From: Plastoroseomonas hellenica
GTDB taxonomy: Bacteria; Pseudomonadota; Alphaproteobacteria; Acetobacterales; Acetobacteraceae
Assembly: GCF_018129085.1 (NCBI RefSeq)
Contig: NZ_JAAGBB010000043.1
Location: 1-51,077, forward strand
DNA length: 51,077 nucleotides
Reading direction: 5' to 3'
The notes under the pieces were generated by a model that was given only the letters and a program-made list of their open reading frames with translations, was not told the DNA's origin and did no database searches. This document shows positions 38,401 to 45,229 of the stretch, one piece after another. Every line of letters starts with the position of its first letter. Within the stretch, counting starts at the first letter, position 1. The position numbers and the translations under genes are program-made.

Positions 38401-41252
38401 GTGCCGGAGCCGCCATGGACGATGATCCCGCCGGTTGCCCGCACTTGGTCGAGCGCGGTGATGGCGTTGCCGGCCCGGCCAAGGTCGACCGACGCCGCCG
38501 AAGAGGTGCCGCCGGTGGCGCCGAGCACGCTCAGGCTGCCAGTGGTGATTGCGGCTCCGGCGTTCTGAGTCACTCCGCCGGCGGCCTGCAAAGTCAGCGC
38601 ACCGCTACCGACGTCGATGCTGCCGGTGCCGCCCAGGGTGATGCCGGCCTCGGCCGATGTTATGATGGCGCCGTCGCCGGTGACGTTGCCATTCAGAGTT
38701 ACCGCATTCGCGGCACTAAACACGATTTGTCCAACGCCGCCGGCGGTGGCGAAGCCTGAATCCAGAGTGATTGCGCCGCCCAGGGCTATTGCGGTGACGC
38801 CGGTTCCGGTGATCCCGGCGCCAATGTCGATATTGCCGGACAGTGCCTCTAGTTGGACCCGGGTCCCGGCCTGCGGTGCGATGGCGCCGCCGACCGCGAT
38901 GCTCGTCGCTGTAACGGTCGCGCCGCCGATGCTGCCGATCGCCAGCACACCGGCACTCACCTGTCCGAGTGTCTGCGACGACACCATGATGCTACCGGCA
39001 CCGGCGGTTCCGCTGTCGACGATGCGCAACGCTGTGGGAGCGCCGTCAGCACCGGTCCGGACTGTGCCGCCGGCCGTAGTGATTGCCCCGGTCCCGGTCA
39101 GGGCTCCGCCGTCACGCAGCTCAAAGGCCACGAAGACCAACGGGCTGGCGCCGCCGGTGACCGAATTCTGCACCGCAATCGAATCGCCACGCAGTGTCAC
39201 GTCGGCGGTCGAGGTAACTCCGATGCCGCCGCTGGCGCTTCCCTGGATCAATAGGCTGCCTCCGGCAAGCGCGATGATGCCCATGCCCGCACCGTCCGCT
39301 TGGCGGATAGTGAGCTGTCCGCCTGTGGGGTCGGTCACCACAACGAGCACCCCGGTCGTGCGGGCGTCGAGAAGGCGGATGTCGTTCCCGAGCTGAACGA
39401 GGTTTGCGCTACCTGCTCTGCTCGCCGCAGTGCCGTTGGCGCCGCGTATCGACAGGCTTTCTGCGGCCAGCAGGCCGCCAGTCTGTACGATGTCGCCGTC
39501 GGTGTTCAGTCCGACGGCAAGGCCGCCCAGGATGCCCGCAAACGTAATGTTGCCGATCGCCGTGATCGTCGCCGCGGCGCCGCCGACGCTGAGACTGCCG
39601 GTGCCGGCGATCGTGAAAGTTCCGGCGGTACTGGCAGTGAAGCTGCCGGTCGTGAGGTGGACCGGCGCCTCGATCGAGATGCCGTCGAGGCCGTTGGTGC
39701 CGGCCGCCGCCGTGGTGCGCAGCGTCAGGTCGCCCTGCGCCTTGGTGACGGCACCGGTGATCCGGATCCCCAGCAGCGCTTCGAGGATGATATTGCCGGT
39801 GGAGGCGGAGAGCTCCGCCGCATTCAGTTGCAGCGTGCCGCCCCCGCTGGTGGCGGAGATCGTCGCGGGGCCAGTTGCCGGGATGGTGTCATCCGGGGTC
39901 GAATCGTTGAGCACCTCAATGCGCGTCGGGTCGAGCAGCAGCGATCCCGCCTGGCCCGCCGGCGCCGAGGCATCCCAGGTGGCGTTCAGGCGCATCTCGC
40001 CCTGCCCGGACAGCTCGATCAGCCCGCCATCGCCACCCTGTGGCCCGCCACGCGCCGTCAGCCGTCCCTCGACGACCGTCATCTCCGTGCTGTTGATCGC
40101 GATGGTGCCACCCTGGCCGAGCACCGTGGCATCCGCGCTGATGGTGGCGCCGCGTTCGACCGTCGTGCGCCGGGCCATGGTCTGGTTGCGGCCGACGCCC
40201 GTGGTGCCGACCAGCACGGTGCCGCCGCCGGTGCCGCCCGAGGCGTCCAGTACGGCGCCCGTCCCGACGCGCACGCTCTCGCCCGATTGCACCGCGATGC
40301 GCCCGCCCCGCTGCCCGGCGCCGCCGGTCGCGGTGATGGTGCCCGTGACCTCGACACCGCCGCCCGCCGCGCGCAGCGCCACCTCCCCGGTGCGGCCGGC
40401 CTCGGTATTGGCGGTGATGCGGCCGGTGTTGCGCACCAGCCCCTCGACCAGGTCGCCGGCGGCGCTCGCGGTCAGCAGCACGCTGCCGCCATTGGCCTCG
40501 ATCACCCCCTCATTGGTGACGACCGCGGCGCCGTCGCCGCGCACCGCCTGGGTGATGTCGATGCTGAGCAGGCCATCGCCCGCGAGATCGAGCGCATAGG
40601 CCTCGGCACCCGCCAGCACGACGCGGCCGAGCCGTGCGTGGATCTCACCGGAATTGGTGACCCGCGGTCCGGCCAGCACCGCGATGCCGCGGTCCGGCAC
40701 CGTGATCCGGCCGCGGTTCTCAACCCGGGCGCCCGGCAGCGCCGCCTGGTCGAAGCGCATGCGGCCGGCCATGAAGTTATCGTTGGTGATGCCGGGAGCG
40801 CTGGCGATCAGCGACCCGACATCGACCTGGGCACCCTGGCCGAAGACGATGCCCGATTGGTTAACGATGGCGACGCCGCCATTGGCCTGGATGCGGCCCG
40901 CGATCACCGAGGGATCGCTGGTGACGACGCGGTTCAGCGTCCAACTGCCGGCATTCGGCTGCTGGAACTGCACCGTGTGCTGGGAGCCGACATTGAACTG
41001 CTGCCAGTTGATGACGCCGCGGTCGGTGGTCTGGGTGATGGTGGTGCGATTGGGCGCGGTCGCGATGCTGGCCTGGCCCGCGACCACCTGGCCACCGGTC
41101 GGGCCGGCATTCGTAGCCACGACCTGCGCCCCCGCGCCGGCGGCGCCGAAAGCGATGGGCAGCAGCGCCGTGGTGCGCAGCAGCCAGTCGCGCACCGATG
41201 CCCCCGACGGGGCCGCGGTGCGGACAGACGTCAGGGGCGCGCGCTCGGCCAT
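29406..41252 (-). CDS. Filamentous haemagglutinin-like exoprotein (TpsA)
   Basis: Giant two-partner-secretion exoprotein, 3,948 residues. Seen: a signal region of about 43 residues ending AGAGAQ, then a TPS secretion domain (about 43-300) with the hallmarks NRTTITQTTDRGVINWQQFN, VQFQQPNAGSWTLNRV, GGVAIVNQSGIVFGQGAQVD and GRITVPDRGIAVLAGP. The rest is Gly/Ala/Thr-rich sequence with the short alternating pattern of a right-handed beta helix, including four full 100-102-residue tandem repeats and a fifth partial (about 905-1385). It ends with RFRINDCVVSSFNCVVP and an acidic tail EEWTAPGDDEEDDKR. The two cysteines in that motif are the only ones I could find. Its start lies two bases after the tpsB stop, and its stop overlaps the CHAT start. 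Likely surface-exposed or released adhesin. Confidence 0.93.
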   Translation of the reverse strand: MAERAPLTSVRTAAPSGASVRDWLLRTTALLPIAFGAAGAGAQVVATNAGPTGGQVVAGQASIATAPNRTTITQTTDRGVINWQQFNVGSQHTVQFQQPNAGSWTLNRVVTSDPSVIAGRIQANGGVAIVNQSGIVFGQGAQVDVGSLIASAPGITNDNFMAGRMRFDQAALPGARVENRGRITVPDRGIAVLAGPRVTNSGEIHARLGRVVLAGAEAYALDLAGDGLLSIDITQAVRGDGAAVVTNEGVIEANGGSVLLTASAAGDLVEGLVRNTGRITANTEAGRTGEVALRAAGGGVEVTGTITATGGAGQRGGRIAVQSGESVRVGTGAVLDASGGTGGGTVLVGTTGVGRNQTMARRTTVERGATISADATVLGQGGTIAINSTEMTVVEGRLTARGGPQGGDGGLIELSGQGEMRLNATWDASAPAGQAGSLLLDPTRIEVLNDSTPDDTIPATGPATISATSGGGTLQLNAAELSASTGNIILEALLGIRITGAVTKAQGDLTLRTTAAAGTNGLDGISIEAPVHLTTGSFTASTAGTFTIAGTGSLSVGGAAATITAIGNITFAGILGGLAVGLNTDGDIVQTGGLLAAESLSIRGANGTAASRAGSANLVQLGNDIRLLDARTTGVLVVVTDPTGGQLTIRQADGAGMGIIALAGGSLLIQGSASGGIGVTSTADVTLRGDSIAVQNSVTGGASPLVFVAFELRDGGALTGTGAITTAGGTVRTGADGAPTALRIVDSGTAGAGSIMVSSQTLGQVSAGVLAIGSIGGATVTATSIAVGGAIAPQAGTRVQLEALSGNIDIGAGITGTGVTAIALGGAITLDSGFATAGGVGQIVFSAANAVTLNGNVTGDGAIITSAEAGITLGGTGSIDVGSGALTLQAAGGVTQNAGAAITTGSLSVLGATGGTSSAASVDLGRAGNAITALDQVRATGGIIVHGGSGTLSIGAGANVIGANVTLIATGGITQTAGSINAGAGALTFRSDGAIGQSGGTVTAGSLSTLGAAGGTTAAASVNLGQSGNAVAALDQLRATGDITIQAGAGALAIDSGAAISGANITLTATGDIVQAGGAINAGSGAGTLTLQSDGAVGQTGGTIAAGSLSVLGAAGGTTAAASINLDQSGNAIAALDQVRAIGDIAIHAGAGTLAIGTGAAILGANIALTATGDITQTAGTINAGSGAGTMTLQSDGTVSQAGGTINAGSLNVLGAAGGTTAAVSISLGQSGNAIATLGQVLAIGDVAVHAGGGTLTIGDGAAIRGANVTLIAAAAVSQTAGTITATSGGSLTLRSDGAVGQTGGTITAGSLNVLGAAGGTDPAASVNLGQSDNAIAAIGQIRVTGDITIHAGTGADPLSIGAIGTTTGNIALSAARAIDVTGAVSGVNLTITGTTITIAATGQVTATGGDLVLNATDASGIAFAAGSSLTGASGHRLVLRADALSIDAGAALTLTGTAVEVGPQTGGHTVLLGAAGSGLSLDVATLGRLTGSGATSLRFGETTIGADTQRGGDLTLGSGLSFTSGDLTLVSGGAVALGANAVTTTGHNFNIHADGVVSGSGTLQAASLVIRGATGDSGSAAGAVTLDGANSAVGILDARSTGDIVFANTGAALTVRRASGASVAIDALGQAVTVEAGGAGIVASDDVSLRASSIALGAGIAAGNGQTLSLQIASGGTITGAGTLSAIGGTIEIGAAATGAALTVGASGIATSVLGAAQADTIVVGRSSFNGGAAITADSVTVSSAVAVMASVGTLSFRAGSDVILNAAVSTGSNRAVALDAGRDIVQTAAGLITTGRLDANAGRDILLHAGDPGRTILGTWNQIATLGGMTAGGNLVLNANGALGITGNVLAANATIAAKGALSLGSAATITTIGGTTQLAAGGVVTLAGVIDAGSGGTVTIGSSAAITQTDGSITAGTFGASGTTINLSGGTGNNLGALALRATTGNLAFDTDGTLTLAGTVNVAIIGGSDAFGGLSAAGDLSVSAGTIIGGAGTVFQAGAGRSITLRADTLSLDSNTTIGAQGGGALASLSIGPRTDGRTMVIGGPDIAGTLTLSDGTVARLLLVNAPLRLGQTVVGGSTVLAGDVRVATSLTVSGSLTLAGSNDITFDAATQAADLTAIAGRDIILPATVTTTGGNIILSATRSITQTGGGLNAGSGLVAANAGGDIDLRAGTNSFTSLAAASSGGAVRVATNGALATGTANGVPLPGGGTTAIAGLTAATDVFLQAAGLTVAHTVAGNSVTLRANTLDIQAGGLVTGTTMVAIEPLGTGPAIQIGGADVGGTLSINNAELGRINTPLLVFGRSDNARDIRTAADAEAGTNWSGALRLIGNNVTIAGTLAPSSLALWVSGTVSDIEGGTFNIGTVNTPGLTLRGLAGGETDGGSIIFEGRYQTIDALDIRSAGTVRLFLDPNASTVQANQLRGASVELTVLGGGITIGSGGATTTSGNLTLQASGALSIDGALSVTGGNLTLRGASVTTAAAGDAIVTGTALVAATGGGATLDGDITASSVTLTATGAMSVSGAMQATTGLTVSGSSVALTSGVTVNNGAVSITATGGSVTVGGAISGLAVTVTGSDGVAIGGDVTATGTNVLIDAGQAMVLTNNVTAAGSVTLRANSITQTTGVISGTGGSATGLVAVGRTGDVILTGDNFISILDATAAGSLSVRSAATETLVVARATGTGSVTLDASALSLTGAVGGAGATVDLRTSTGGVTQTGTGIITAQTLAGDVIGDVALATAANAVAETGSFTFSGNFALRTSGSLAVTEALTATSGKTITLQAAGNLALQDSLRADTVSLAATFGGISQTGGIIAAVTSGVRTSLDASAGAGVALDSTANDVGMLTGGNGGSGGFLLRNNGDLAVTGLVQTGAGTTLQLDAAGTITLASSGTLSAAGGTVALAADGAVTLAGTLTAMNAFITTASTLQQAVGGIATTGVLAVRATDISLQGPGNAISQLAAEATAGNVVVASTGTMAIGSGTPPGGTLITGVSGNTVFLTAGGLNINQAVTSAPGSTVTLRADSMNIAAAVSASGGTVLLEQATPSRSISLGAENPATLSLSTTELAQIHANLLVIGRGSGQIIVAGDIQAPASVPTLRLLGSDIAVNALLAGPVGGVTQLQALTGSITTAGFGRVTGQRLEASAAGNIALTGANDFAEVAGSAPGNLAYRDSNGFAVAAPGIQAGSVSLSTDAGNITQQAGAAIATGALDARAAAGSVLLDGGSAASAGADLNRVGAVTRLVASSGGLALLRNAHGFDMAGLADNGAGGTLGTLRLFAASGSITQSAGPLRVTRLEAETPGGSLLLGQANGITTLGDIRVAGDLVVTNDGSLILAAPIDVGSFGGGGFGTAILTVNNGNLLQAAGARLSADQLVANALTGSVLLDGGGSTNPADLLRVGNLAGGYAAQSMVLRFGNAITVTGLVQAGATAGTPTGTLALEAPGIAIGSPGQGGTLLRAGTVVLRTQADFDGPAIAGSGSIVQQGGAIEAVNLAASAPSGDVLLGLTSNRFNALAAGFSANGSASTHSLIAGGSIDIAEGGPGFIVLGGLQNGGSSIQLRSLGDLTFNAATSVGGPIDLSAAGTVTIGTAADLRSDTLLTLNGGAGITVQGAVTASDILANTGGSFTLADSGRIAGGSAPGGSVSVTAGHVETSGGVITAHDVTLQTGTGTIVNTTFGAQGLVNILAGGALRVAGVGVNADAMQARTNGLLTLAGGSYTIGSVVVFAGSAGINTEGTVQVRPRTSGTFPAIVLDSRAPGTQPDPLTIARPDVTGLAPDLQETQVRLPNTDAPGDFGAASSAPAGAIRFSLDAQQSPLFLLIDGGSATGTVNTSGRIGIHGRGGTVEITGTLVDSSGQRIEGQAAARMTDATRPATGAEISRFRINDCVVSSFNCVVPAQVIVVPTAAPVPPPLIYGGVGRDPDAVSPNVSEEWTAPGDDEEDDKR
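37098..38540 (-). repeat. Tandem ~303-bp repeats inside tpsA
   Basis: Four full tandem units and one diverging partial unit, each beginning GSL(S/N)xLGAxGGT in translation. Unit starts are at 38540, 38240, 37934, 37628 and 37325 (minus strand), giving lengths of 300, 306, 306 and 303 bases. Shared elements per unit: GNAIAALDQVRA, IHAGAGTLAIG, GANITLTATGDI, LQSDGAVGQTGGT. All units stay in frame. They are typical of beta-helix exoproteins and prone to copy-number change by recombination. Confidence 0.85.
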
Positions 41253-41254
41253 GG

Positions 41255-42997
41255 CTAGAATCTCACAAGTGTGCGGAAGAACACCGCGTTGGCGCGAAGC
41301 GGATCGGCGGCGTCGCCATCGATCTGGCGAGTCAGCCGGCGGGCGAATTCCAGATCGAGGCTCACGGCCTCGCTCAGCACCGTGCGGATGCCGCCGCCCC
41401 AGGAGACCGCCTTGTGGTTGCGATCCGATTCGAGGTTCTGCTCGGCACGGCCGTAATCATAGAAGGCGTAGAACTGGCTGGTCGCGCGGCCGCTGCCGGG
41501 GAAGGGCGAAAGCGGCACGTCCCAGGCCGTGTCGAGCTGCAGCTCGACTGCATAGCCATAGGCGCGATCGCCGGCGGCCTGGCCTGCATAGTAGCCGCGC
41601 CCGAGCCGGTTGCCGCCGAGGAAATACCGCTCGGAGGCCGGCAGCACGTCATCGCTCCATTGCCCTGCCAGCAGCACCTGGACGTTCACCATGGCATCGG
41701 CGAAGGGCGAGAAGATCGGCTGGGTGCGCTGAAACTCGCCGGTTGCCTTCAGGAAATCGAAGACGCTGGTCTGGCGCGTCGGGTCGCGCGCCTCATTGCC
41801 GGTGCCGCCGAAGACCGTGCTGCCCTGGGAGATGCGGAAGCTGCCGATATTGGTCGCCAACGGCACCAGGCCGAACAGGCTGTCCGCGAACTGGGTGTCG
41901 AAGCCGCCGCGGAAGGCGCGCACCGCGTCGCGGCTGGTGCGGCTGCGCTGGCCGAAGGTCTCGTTCTCGACCAGGCTGTTGAACAGGTCGAACTGCCCGA
42001 CGGCATAGAGGTTGAGCGGGCGGGAGCGGATGATCGGGTAAGTGAGGCTGACGCCGCCGATCTGGGTGTCGGCGGTATAGCCCACCTGCTCCAGCACACC
42101 GCCCGGCTGCGTTCTGCCGGTGCCGGCATAGAGGCGCAGCCGCAGGCCGGAACTGCCGATGAAGGTCTCGAACGCGGCCTGGGTGAACCACTGCGTCTCC
42201 CGCTCCGATCCGAAGAGGGAGATCTCGGTCCGTTCGCCGAATTCGGTGAAGGAATTGGCGCCGATCACGAACAGCCCCTGCCAGGGGCCGGTCAGGCGAT
42301 AGGCGCGGTTGTCGGCGGTGGCGAAGCCACTGACCGCGCGGCGGCTGACCTGGGCGACGAGGCGCAGCGCACCGGGCTCGCCCTGCACCGGTTGCAACAG
42401 CCCGCGCACCGTGACGCCGGGCACGTCGGAGGCGAGCAGCAGCGCACGCTCGACTGTCTCCACCCGCACCGGGCGTTCCTCGGTTGCCACATTGAGGAAG
42501 CGCAGCACCTGGGTGCCGGCGGGGCCGATATCGCCCTCCAGCCGCGCCTCGGCGACATAGCCCTCGGTCACCGCGAGGCGGAGTTCGGAGCGGTCGGGGC
42601 CATCCGGCGCCAGCGCCGCGGCGACCGTGACAAAGGCATAGCCGGCATTGCGATAGGCGGTGACGATCGCGAGCCGCGCCTGCTCGACGCGCGCCAGGGT
42701 GATGGTCGTACCCTCGAGCGGTGCGACCACCGGCCGTAACGCGGCGTCCGAGAGCGCGGTGTTGCCCTGCACCACGACCCGGGTGACGGCGACCTGCCGG
42801 GTTTCGCCGGGCCCGCGCTGCGCTTCGGGCGGTGGCGGCTCGGCGCGGGGGGACAGGCGCGGGGGCTCCCGCGGGGTGATACCCTCGATCGCTCGGCTCG
42901 GTGGGGGCGGGGCGGCAACCTGGGCAACAGCAGGTATTGCCGCGAGCAGCAACGACGCGGCGGCTGCAACACAGGTTACATAAGTACGTGAGCGCAA
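41255..42997 (-). CDS. TpsB, ShlB/FhaC-family outer-membrane transporter
   Basis: Two-partner-secretion pore that exports TpsA across the outer membrane. 580 residues, a normal length. Seen: a signal peptide (about 1-26, ending PAVAQ), a Pro-rich linker, POTRA-type domains (about 68-220; VVVQGNTALSDAALRP, AYRNAGYAFVTV, VTEGYVAEARLEGDIG), then a 16-strand-type barrel region. It includes the conserved loop-6 motif GGNRLGRGYYAG (R-G-Y) and a terminal strand ending FFRTLVRF with the C-terminal Phe of outer-membrane barrels. It is the first gene of the unit, with tpsA starting two bases after its stop. Confidence 0.95.
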   Translation of the reverse strand: MRSRTYVTCVAAAASLLLAAIPAVAQVAAPPPPSRAIEGITPREPPRLSPRAEPPPPEAQRGPGETRQVAVTRVVVQGNTALSDAALRPVVAPLEGTTITLARVEQARLAIVTAYRNAGYAFVTVAAALAPDGPDRSELRLAVTEGYVAEARLEGDIGPAGTQVLRFLNVATEERPVRVETVERALLLASDVPGVTVRGLLQPVQGEPGALRLVAQVSRRAVSGFATADNRAYRLTGPWQGLFVIGANSFTEFGERTEISLFGSERETQWFTQAAFETFIGSSGLRLRLYAGTGRTQPGGVLEQVGYTADTQIGGVSLTYPIIRSRPLNLYAVGQFDLFNSLVENETFGQRSRTSRDAVRAFRGGFDTQFADSLFGLVPLATNIGSFRISQGSTVFGGTGNEARDPTRQTSVFDFLKATGEFQRTQPIFSPFADAMVNVQVLLAGQWSDDVLPASERYFLGGNRLGRGYYAGQAAGDRAYGYAVELQLDTAWDVPLSPFPGSGRATSQFYAFYDYGRAEQNLESDRNHKAVSWGGGIRTVLSEAVSLDLEFARRLTRQIDGDAADPLRANAVFFRTLVRF

Positions 42998-43276
42998 GAC
43001 CCCGCGTCCCTCAATCCCCCGGCATCTCTTAACCGCTTGCTCCAGGCCGGCATAGCGTTTCGTTAAGATTTCTCGAGATTCTGGGTGCTATTTTTCTGAA
43101 AATGACACTGCGAAGCTACGAATATGATAATCACCCAACTGCGTGGCTAGAATTGTCTCGTATGATGATACTGTCCTTCCGTGACACAGCCCGGTGTCTC
43201 CGAACGTCGCTCATTGATATGTGAACGCCGCGGGTGCCAGGCACCCACGGGCGTTCCTGCCTGTGGCCAGGGCGCT
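42998..43276 (-). promoter_or_regulatory. AT-rich upstream region of the TPS operon
   Basis: 279 bases with no convincing gene, between the second OmpA gene and tpsB on the same strand. The part around 43050-43180 is much richer in A+T than anything else in the window, with TATTTTTCTGAAAATGAC and ATATGATAATC. This makes it the likely promoter and regulator-binding region of the tpsB-tpsA-CHAT-kinase operon. I could not choose a -35/-10 pair with confidence. A terminator for the OmpA gene was not obvious. Confidence 0.45.
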
Positions 43277-43867
43277 TCAGCCGCCGATGTTGAGAACCTG
43301 CACCCGGCGATTCCGCACTTCCGAAACCTGATCACCGGTCTGCACGAGCAGACGGGTTTCACCGAGGCCGACGACTTCCAGCCGGGCGCCGCTGACGCCG
43401 TATCGCTGCGTCAGGTAATCGCGCACCGCCGCGGCGCGGCGCTCCGAGAGGATCTGGTTCGACTCGGTGTCACCGGTGGTGTCGGTATGGCCCTCGATGC
43501 GGAACCGGTAGTTCGCCAGTGCCGGGGAGGCGAGCGCCTGCCCGACCGGGTCCAGCGCACGCTGGGCTGATGGCGTCAGCACCGCGGAACCGGAGGCGAA
43601 GTTCACCAGCACGGACAGGGCCGGCGTGCCGGTCGGCGCGGTGGTGTCGGCCTGGATCGGGGGGCGCTGGCGCTGCTGCTGCTGCTGCGTGCCCGTCGAG
43701 GTGTCCTGCTGCGGCACCCGGATGCCGCGGGTGCTGCCGGGGGTAAGCTGGTCAATGATGCGCCCGACCAGCGGATCATCGCTGCCGCGCTGGGCTGCGG
43801 CCGGCAAGGCTGCCAGGGCGATGGGCAGGGCAAGGACAGCGAGCCGTATTGGCGGCCACGTGGTCAT
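43277..43867 (-). CDS. OmpA-family envelope protein (copy B)
   Basis: 196-residue paralogue of the protein at 21995-22690. The start at 43867 has GGAGGA upstream on the minus strand; longer frames reach back into the gap without support. Seen: a signal peptide (about 1-26, ending LPAAAQ), the motif RIIDQLTPGSTRGIRVP, a Gln-rich linker with a run of five glutamines, and an OmpA domain with YRFRIEGHTDTTGD, ILSERRAAAVRDYL and NRRVQVLNIGG. The linker is shorter than in copy A. It should bind peptidoglycan. It is transcribed in the same direction as the TPS operon but separated from it by a 279-base AT-rich gap. Confidence 0.9.
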   Translation of the reverse strand: MTTWPPIRLAVLALPIALAALPAAAQRGSDDPLVGRIIDQLTPGSTRGIRVPQQDTSTGTQQQQQRQRPPIQADTTAPTGTPALSVLVNFASGSAVLTPSAQRALDPVGQALASPALANYRFRIEGHTDTTGDTESNQILSERRAAAVRDYLTQRYGVSGARLEVVGLGETRLLVQTGDQVSEVRNRRVQVLNIGG

Positions 43868-44231
43868 GGCAAATCCTCCATATCCAGCAAAGACTGGCAC
43901 AAAACCTTGCTTGGTCGCAACGGTTTCGCCTGCCAAGCAGGGGTCACGAATGCGCGCGTCGCGATGGGCTGGCCGCGCTGGTGCCACCGATGGATGTGCG
44001 ATCTTCCCGCCAACGCGTCGCATTGCGTTCGCCATCGCACGGCGACTGATCCGGTGCCGGGCAGGCGTCGCCCGCGGCGCAGGCAATTCCGTCGGCAATG
44101 GCCGGCTTGCTCTGCTTATTCCCCTTGCACCCTCTGATCTCGCGCGCGTTACTCGGGAGACATGATTCCTGACCGGCCGCCGCCATTGCGGACTGCCCGT
44201 CCGGGGGCCTGCCGACTGGGAGAGAAGAAGC
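43868..44231. other. Divergent intergenic region, OmpA copy B / dctP
   Basis: 364 bases with no supportable gene. It must carry the promoters of the minus-strand OmpA gene and of the plus-strand TRAP operon. For the latter, TTGCAC (44125-44130) with GTTACT (44148-44153, 17-base spacer) is a weak candidate. A purine-rich ribosome binding site (GGGAGAGAAGAAG) precedes dctP. No clear operator palindrome was seen. Confidence 0.3.
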
Positions 44232-45218
44232 ATGACGACCACCCGCCGCACCCTGTTCGCGGCCGGCCTTGCCGCGCCGGCCGCCATCCTGGCCACGCGC
44301 CGTGCGGAGGCGCAGACGCGCTGGCAGATGGCGAGCGCCTATAGCGACGCCAATTTCTTCACGCGCAACATCCGGACCTTCCTCGAGGAGATCCAGTCGG
44401 CTTCCGGCGGGCAGCTTGCCATCCAGCTCCATTCCAACGCCTCGCTGCTGCCGATGCCGCAGATCAAGCGCGGCGTGCAGACCGGCCAAGTGCAGCTCGG
44501 CGAAATCCTGCTGACCGCCTACGCCAATGAGGATCCCTTCTTCGACGCGGATGCGATCCCGCAGCTCGTGACGACCTATGCCCAGGCGAAGAAGCTTGCC
44601 GACCTGCAGAAGCCGTATCTGGAAGCCCGGCTGCAGCGGCAGGGCATGATGCTGCTCTACACCGTGCCCTGGCCGCCGGCCGGTCTCTATGCGCAGCAGC
44701 CGATCACCAGCATCGAGCAACTCCGCGGCAGCCGCTTCCGCACCTACAGCCCGATGACGAACCGCTTCGCGGCGCTGATCGGCGCGACGCCGACCCTCGT
44801 GCAGTCGGCCGAGCTCGCCCAGGCCTTCGCGACCGGCATCGTGCAGGCGCAGGTCACCTCGGCGCAGACCGGCGTCGATACCTCGGCCTGGGACTATGCC
44901 CGGGTCTTCACCCCGCTCGGCTTCACCCAGACCAAGAATGCCGTGCTCATTTCCCGCCGCGCCTTCGACGGGCTGCCGGCCAATCAGCGCACCGCGATCA
45001 CCGAAGCCGCGGCGCGGGCCGAGACGCGGGGCTATGAACTCTCCGAGCAAGCGACAGCGACCACCCAGCGGACTCTTGGCGAACGCGGCATGCAGATCGT
45101 GCCGCCCACCGAGCAACTGCTGGCCGATCTGCGCCGGATCAGTGCCACGATGACGGAGGAGTGGATCCAGCGCACCGGCGAAGATGGCCGCCGCCTGATC
45201 GAGGCCTATCGCGCGTAA
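44232..45218 (+). CDS. dctP: TRAP transporter substrate-binding protein (DctP family)
   Basis: Periplasmic solute receptor of a tripartite ATP-independent transporter, 328 residues. The N-terminus TTTRRTLFAAGLAAPAAIL is a twin-arginine-type signal ending near AEAQ (about residue 28). Family features: a conserved substrate-binding region with GVQTGQVQLGEILLTAYANEDPFFDADAIPQL-type layout, LRGSRFRTYSPMTNRF containing the Arg that usually contacts a carboxylate, and a C-terminal helix with TEEWIQRTGEDGRRLI. The ligand is probably an organic acid, but the sequence does not identify it. dctQ starts 11 bases downstream. Confidence 0.92.
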   Translation: MTTTRRTLFAAGLAAPAAILATRRAEAQTRWQMASAYSDANFFTRNIRTFLEEIQSASGGQLAIQLHSNASLLPMPQIKRGVQTGQVQLGEILLTAYANEDPFFDADAIPQLVTTYAQAKKLADLQKPYLEARLQRQGMMLLYTVPWPPAGLYAQQPITSIEQLRGSRFRTYSPMTNRFAALIGATPTLVQSAELAQAFATGIVQAQVTSAQTGVDTSAWDYARVFTPLGFTQTKNAVLISRRAFDGLPANQRTAITEAAARAETRGYELSEQATATTQRTLGERGMQIVPPTEQLLADLRRISATMTEEWIQRTGEDGRRLIEAYRA

Positions 45219-45229
45219 GGGGCGGGCTG

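Noticed and set aside
37098-38540. Regular repeat array as a CRISPR locus
   Set aside because: Units of about 303 bp are contiguous, in frame and coding. There are no short repeats with unique spacers and no cas genes.
43868-44231. Open frames across the OmpA/dctP gap as a small gene
   Set aside because: They lack a ribosome binding site and coding-like composition. They run in from the neighbouring genes.
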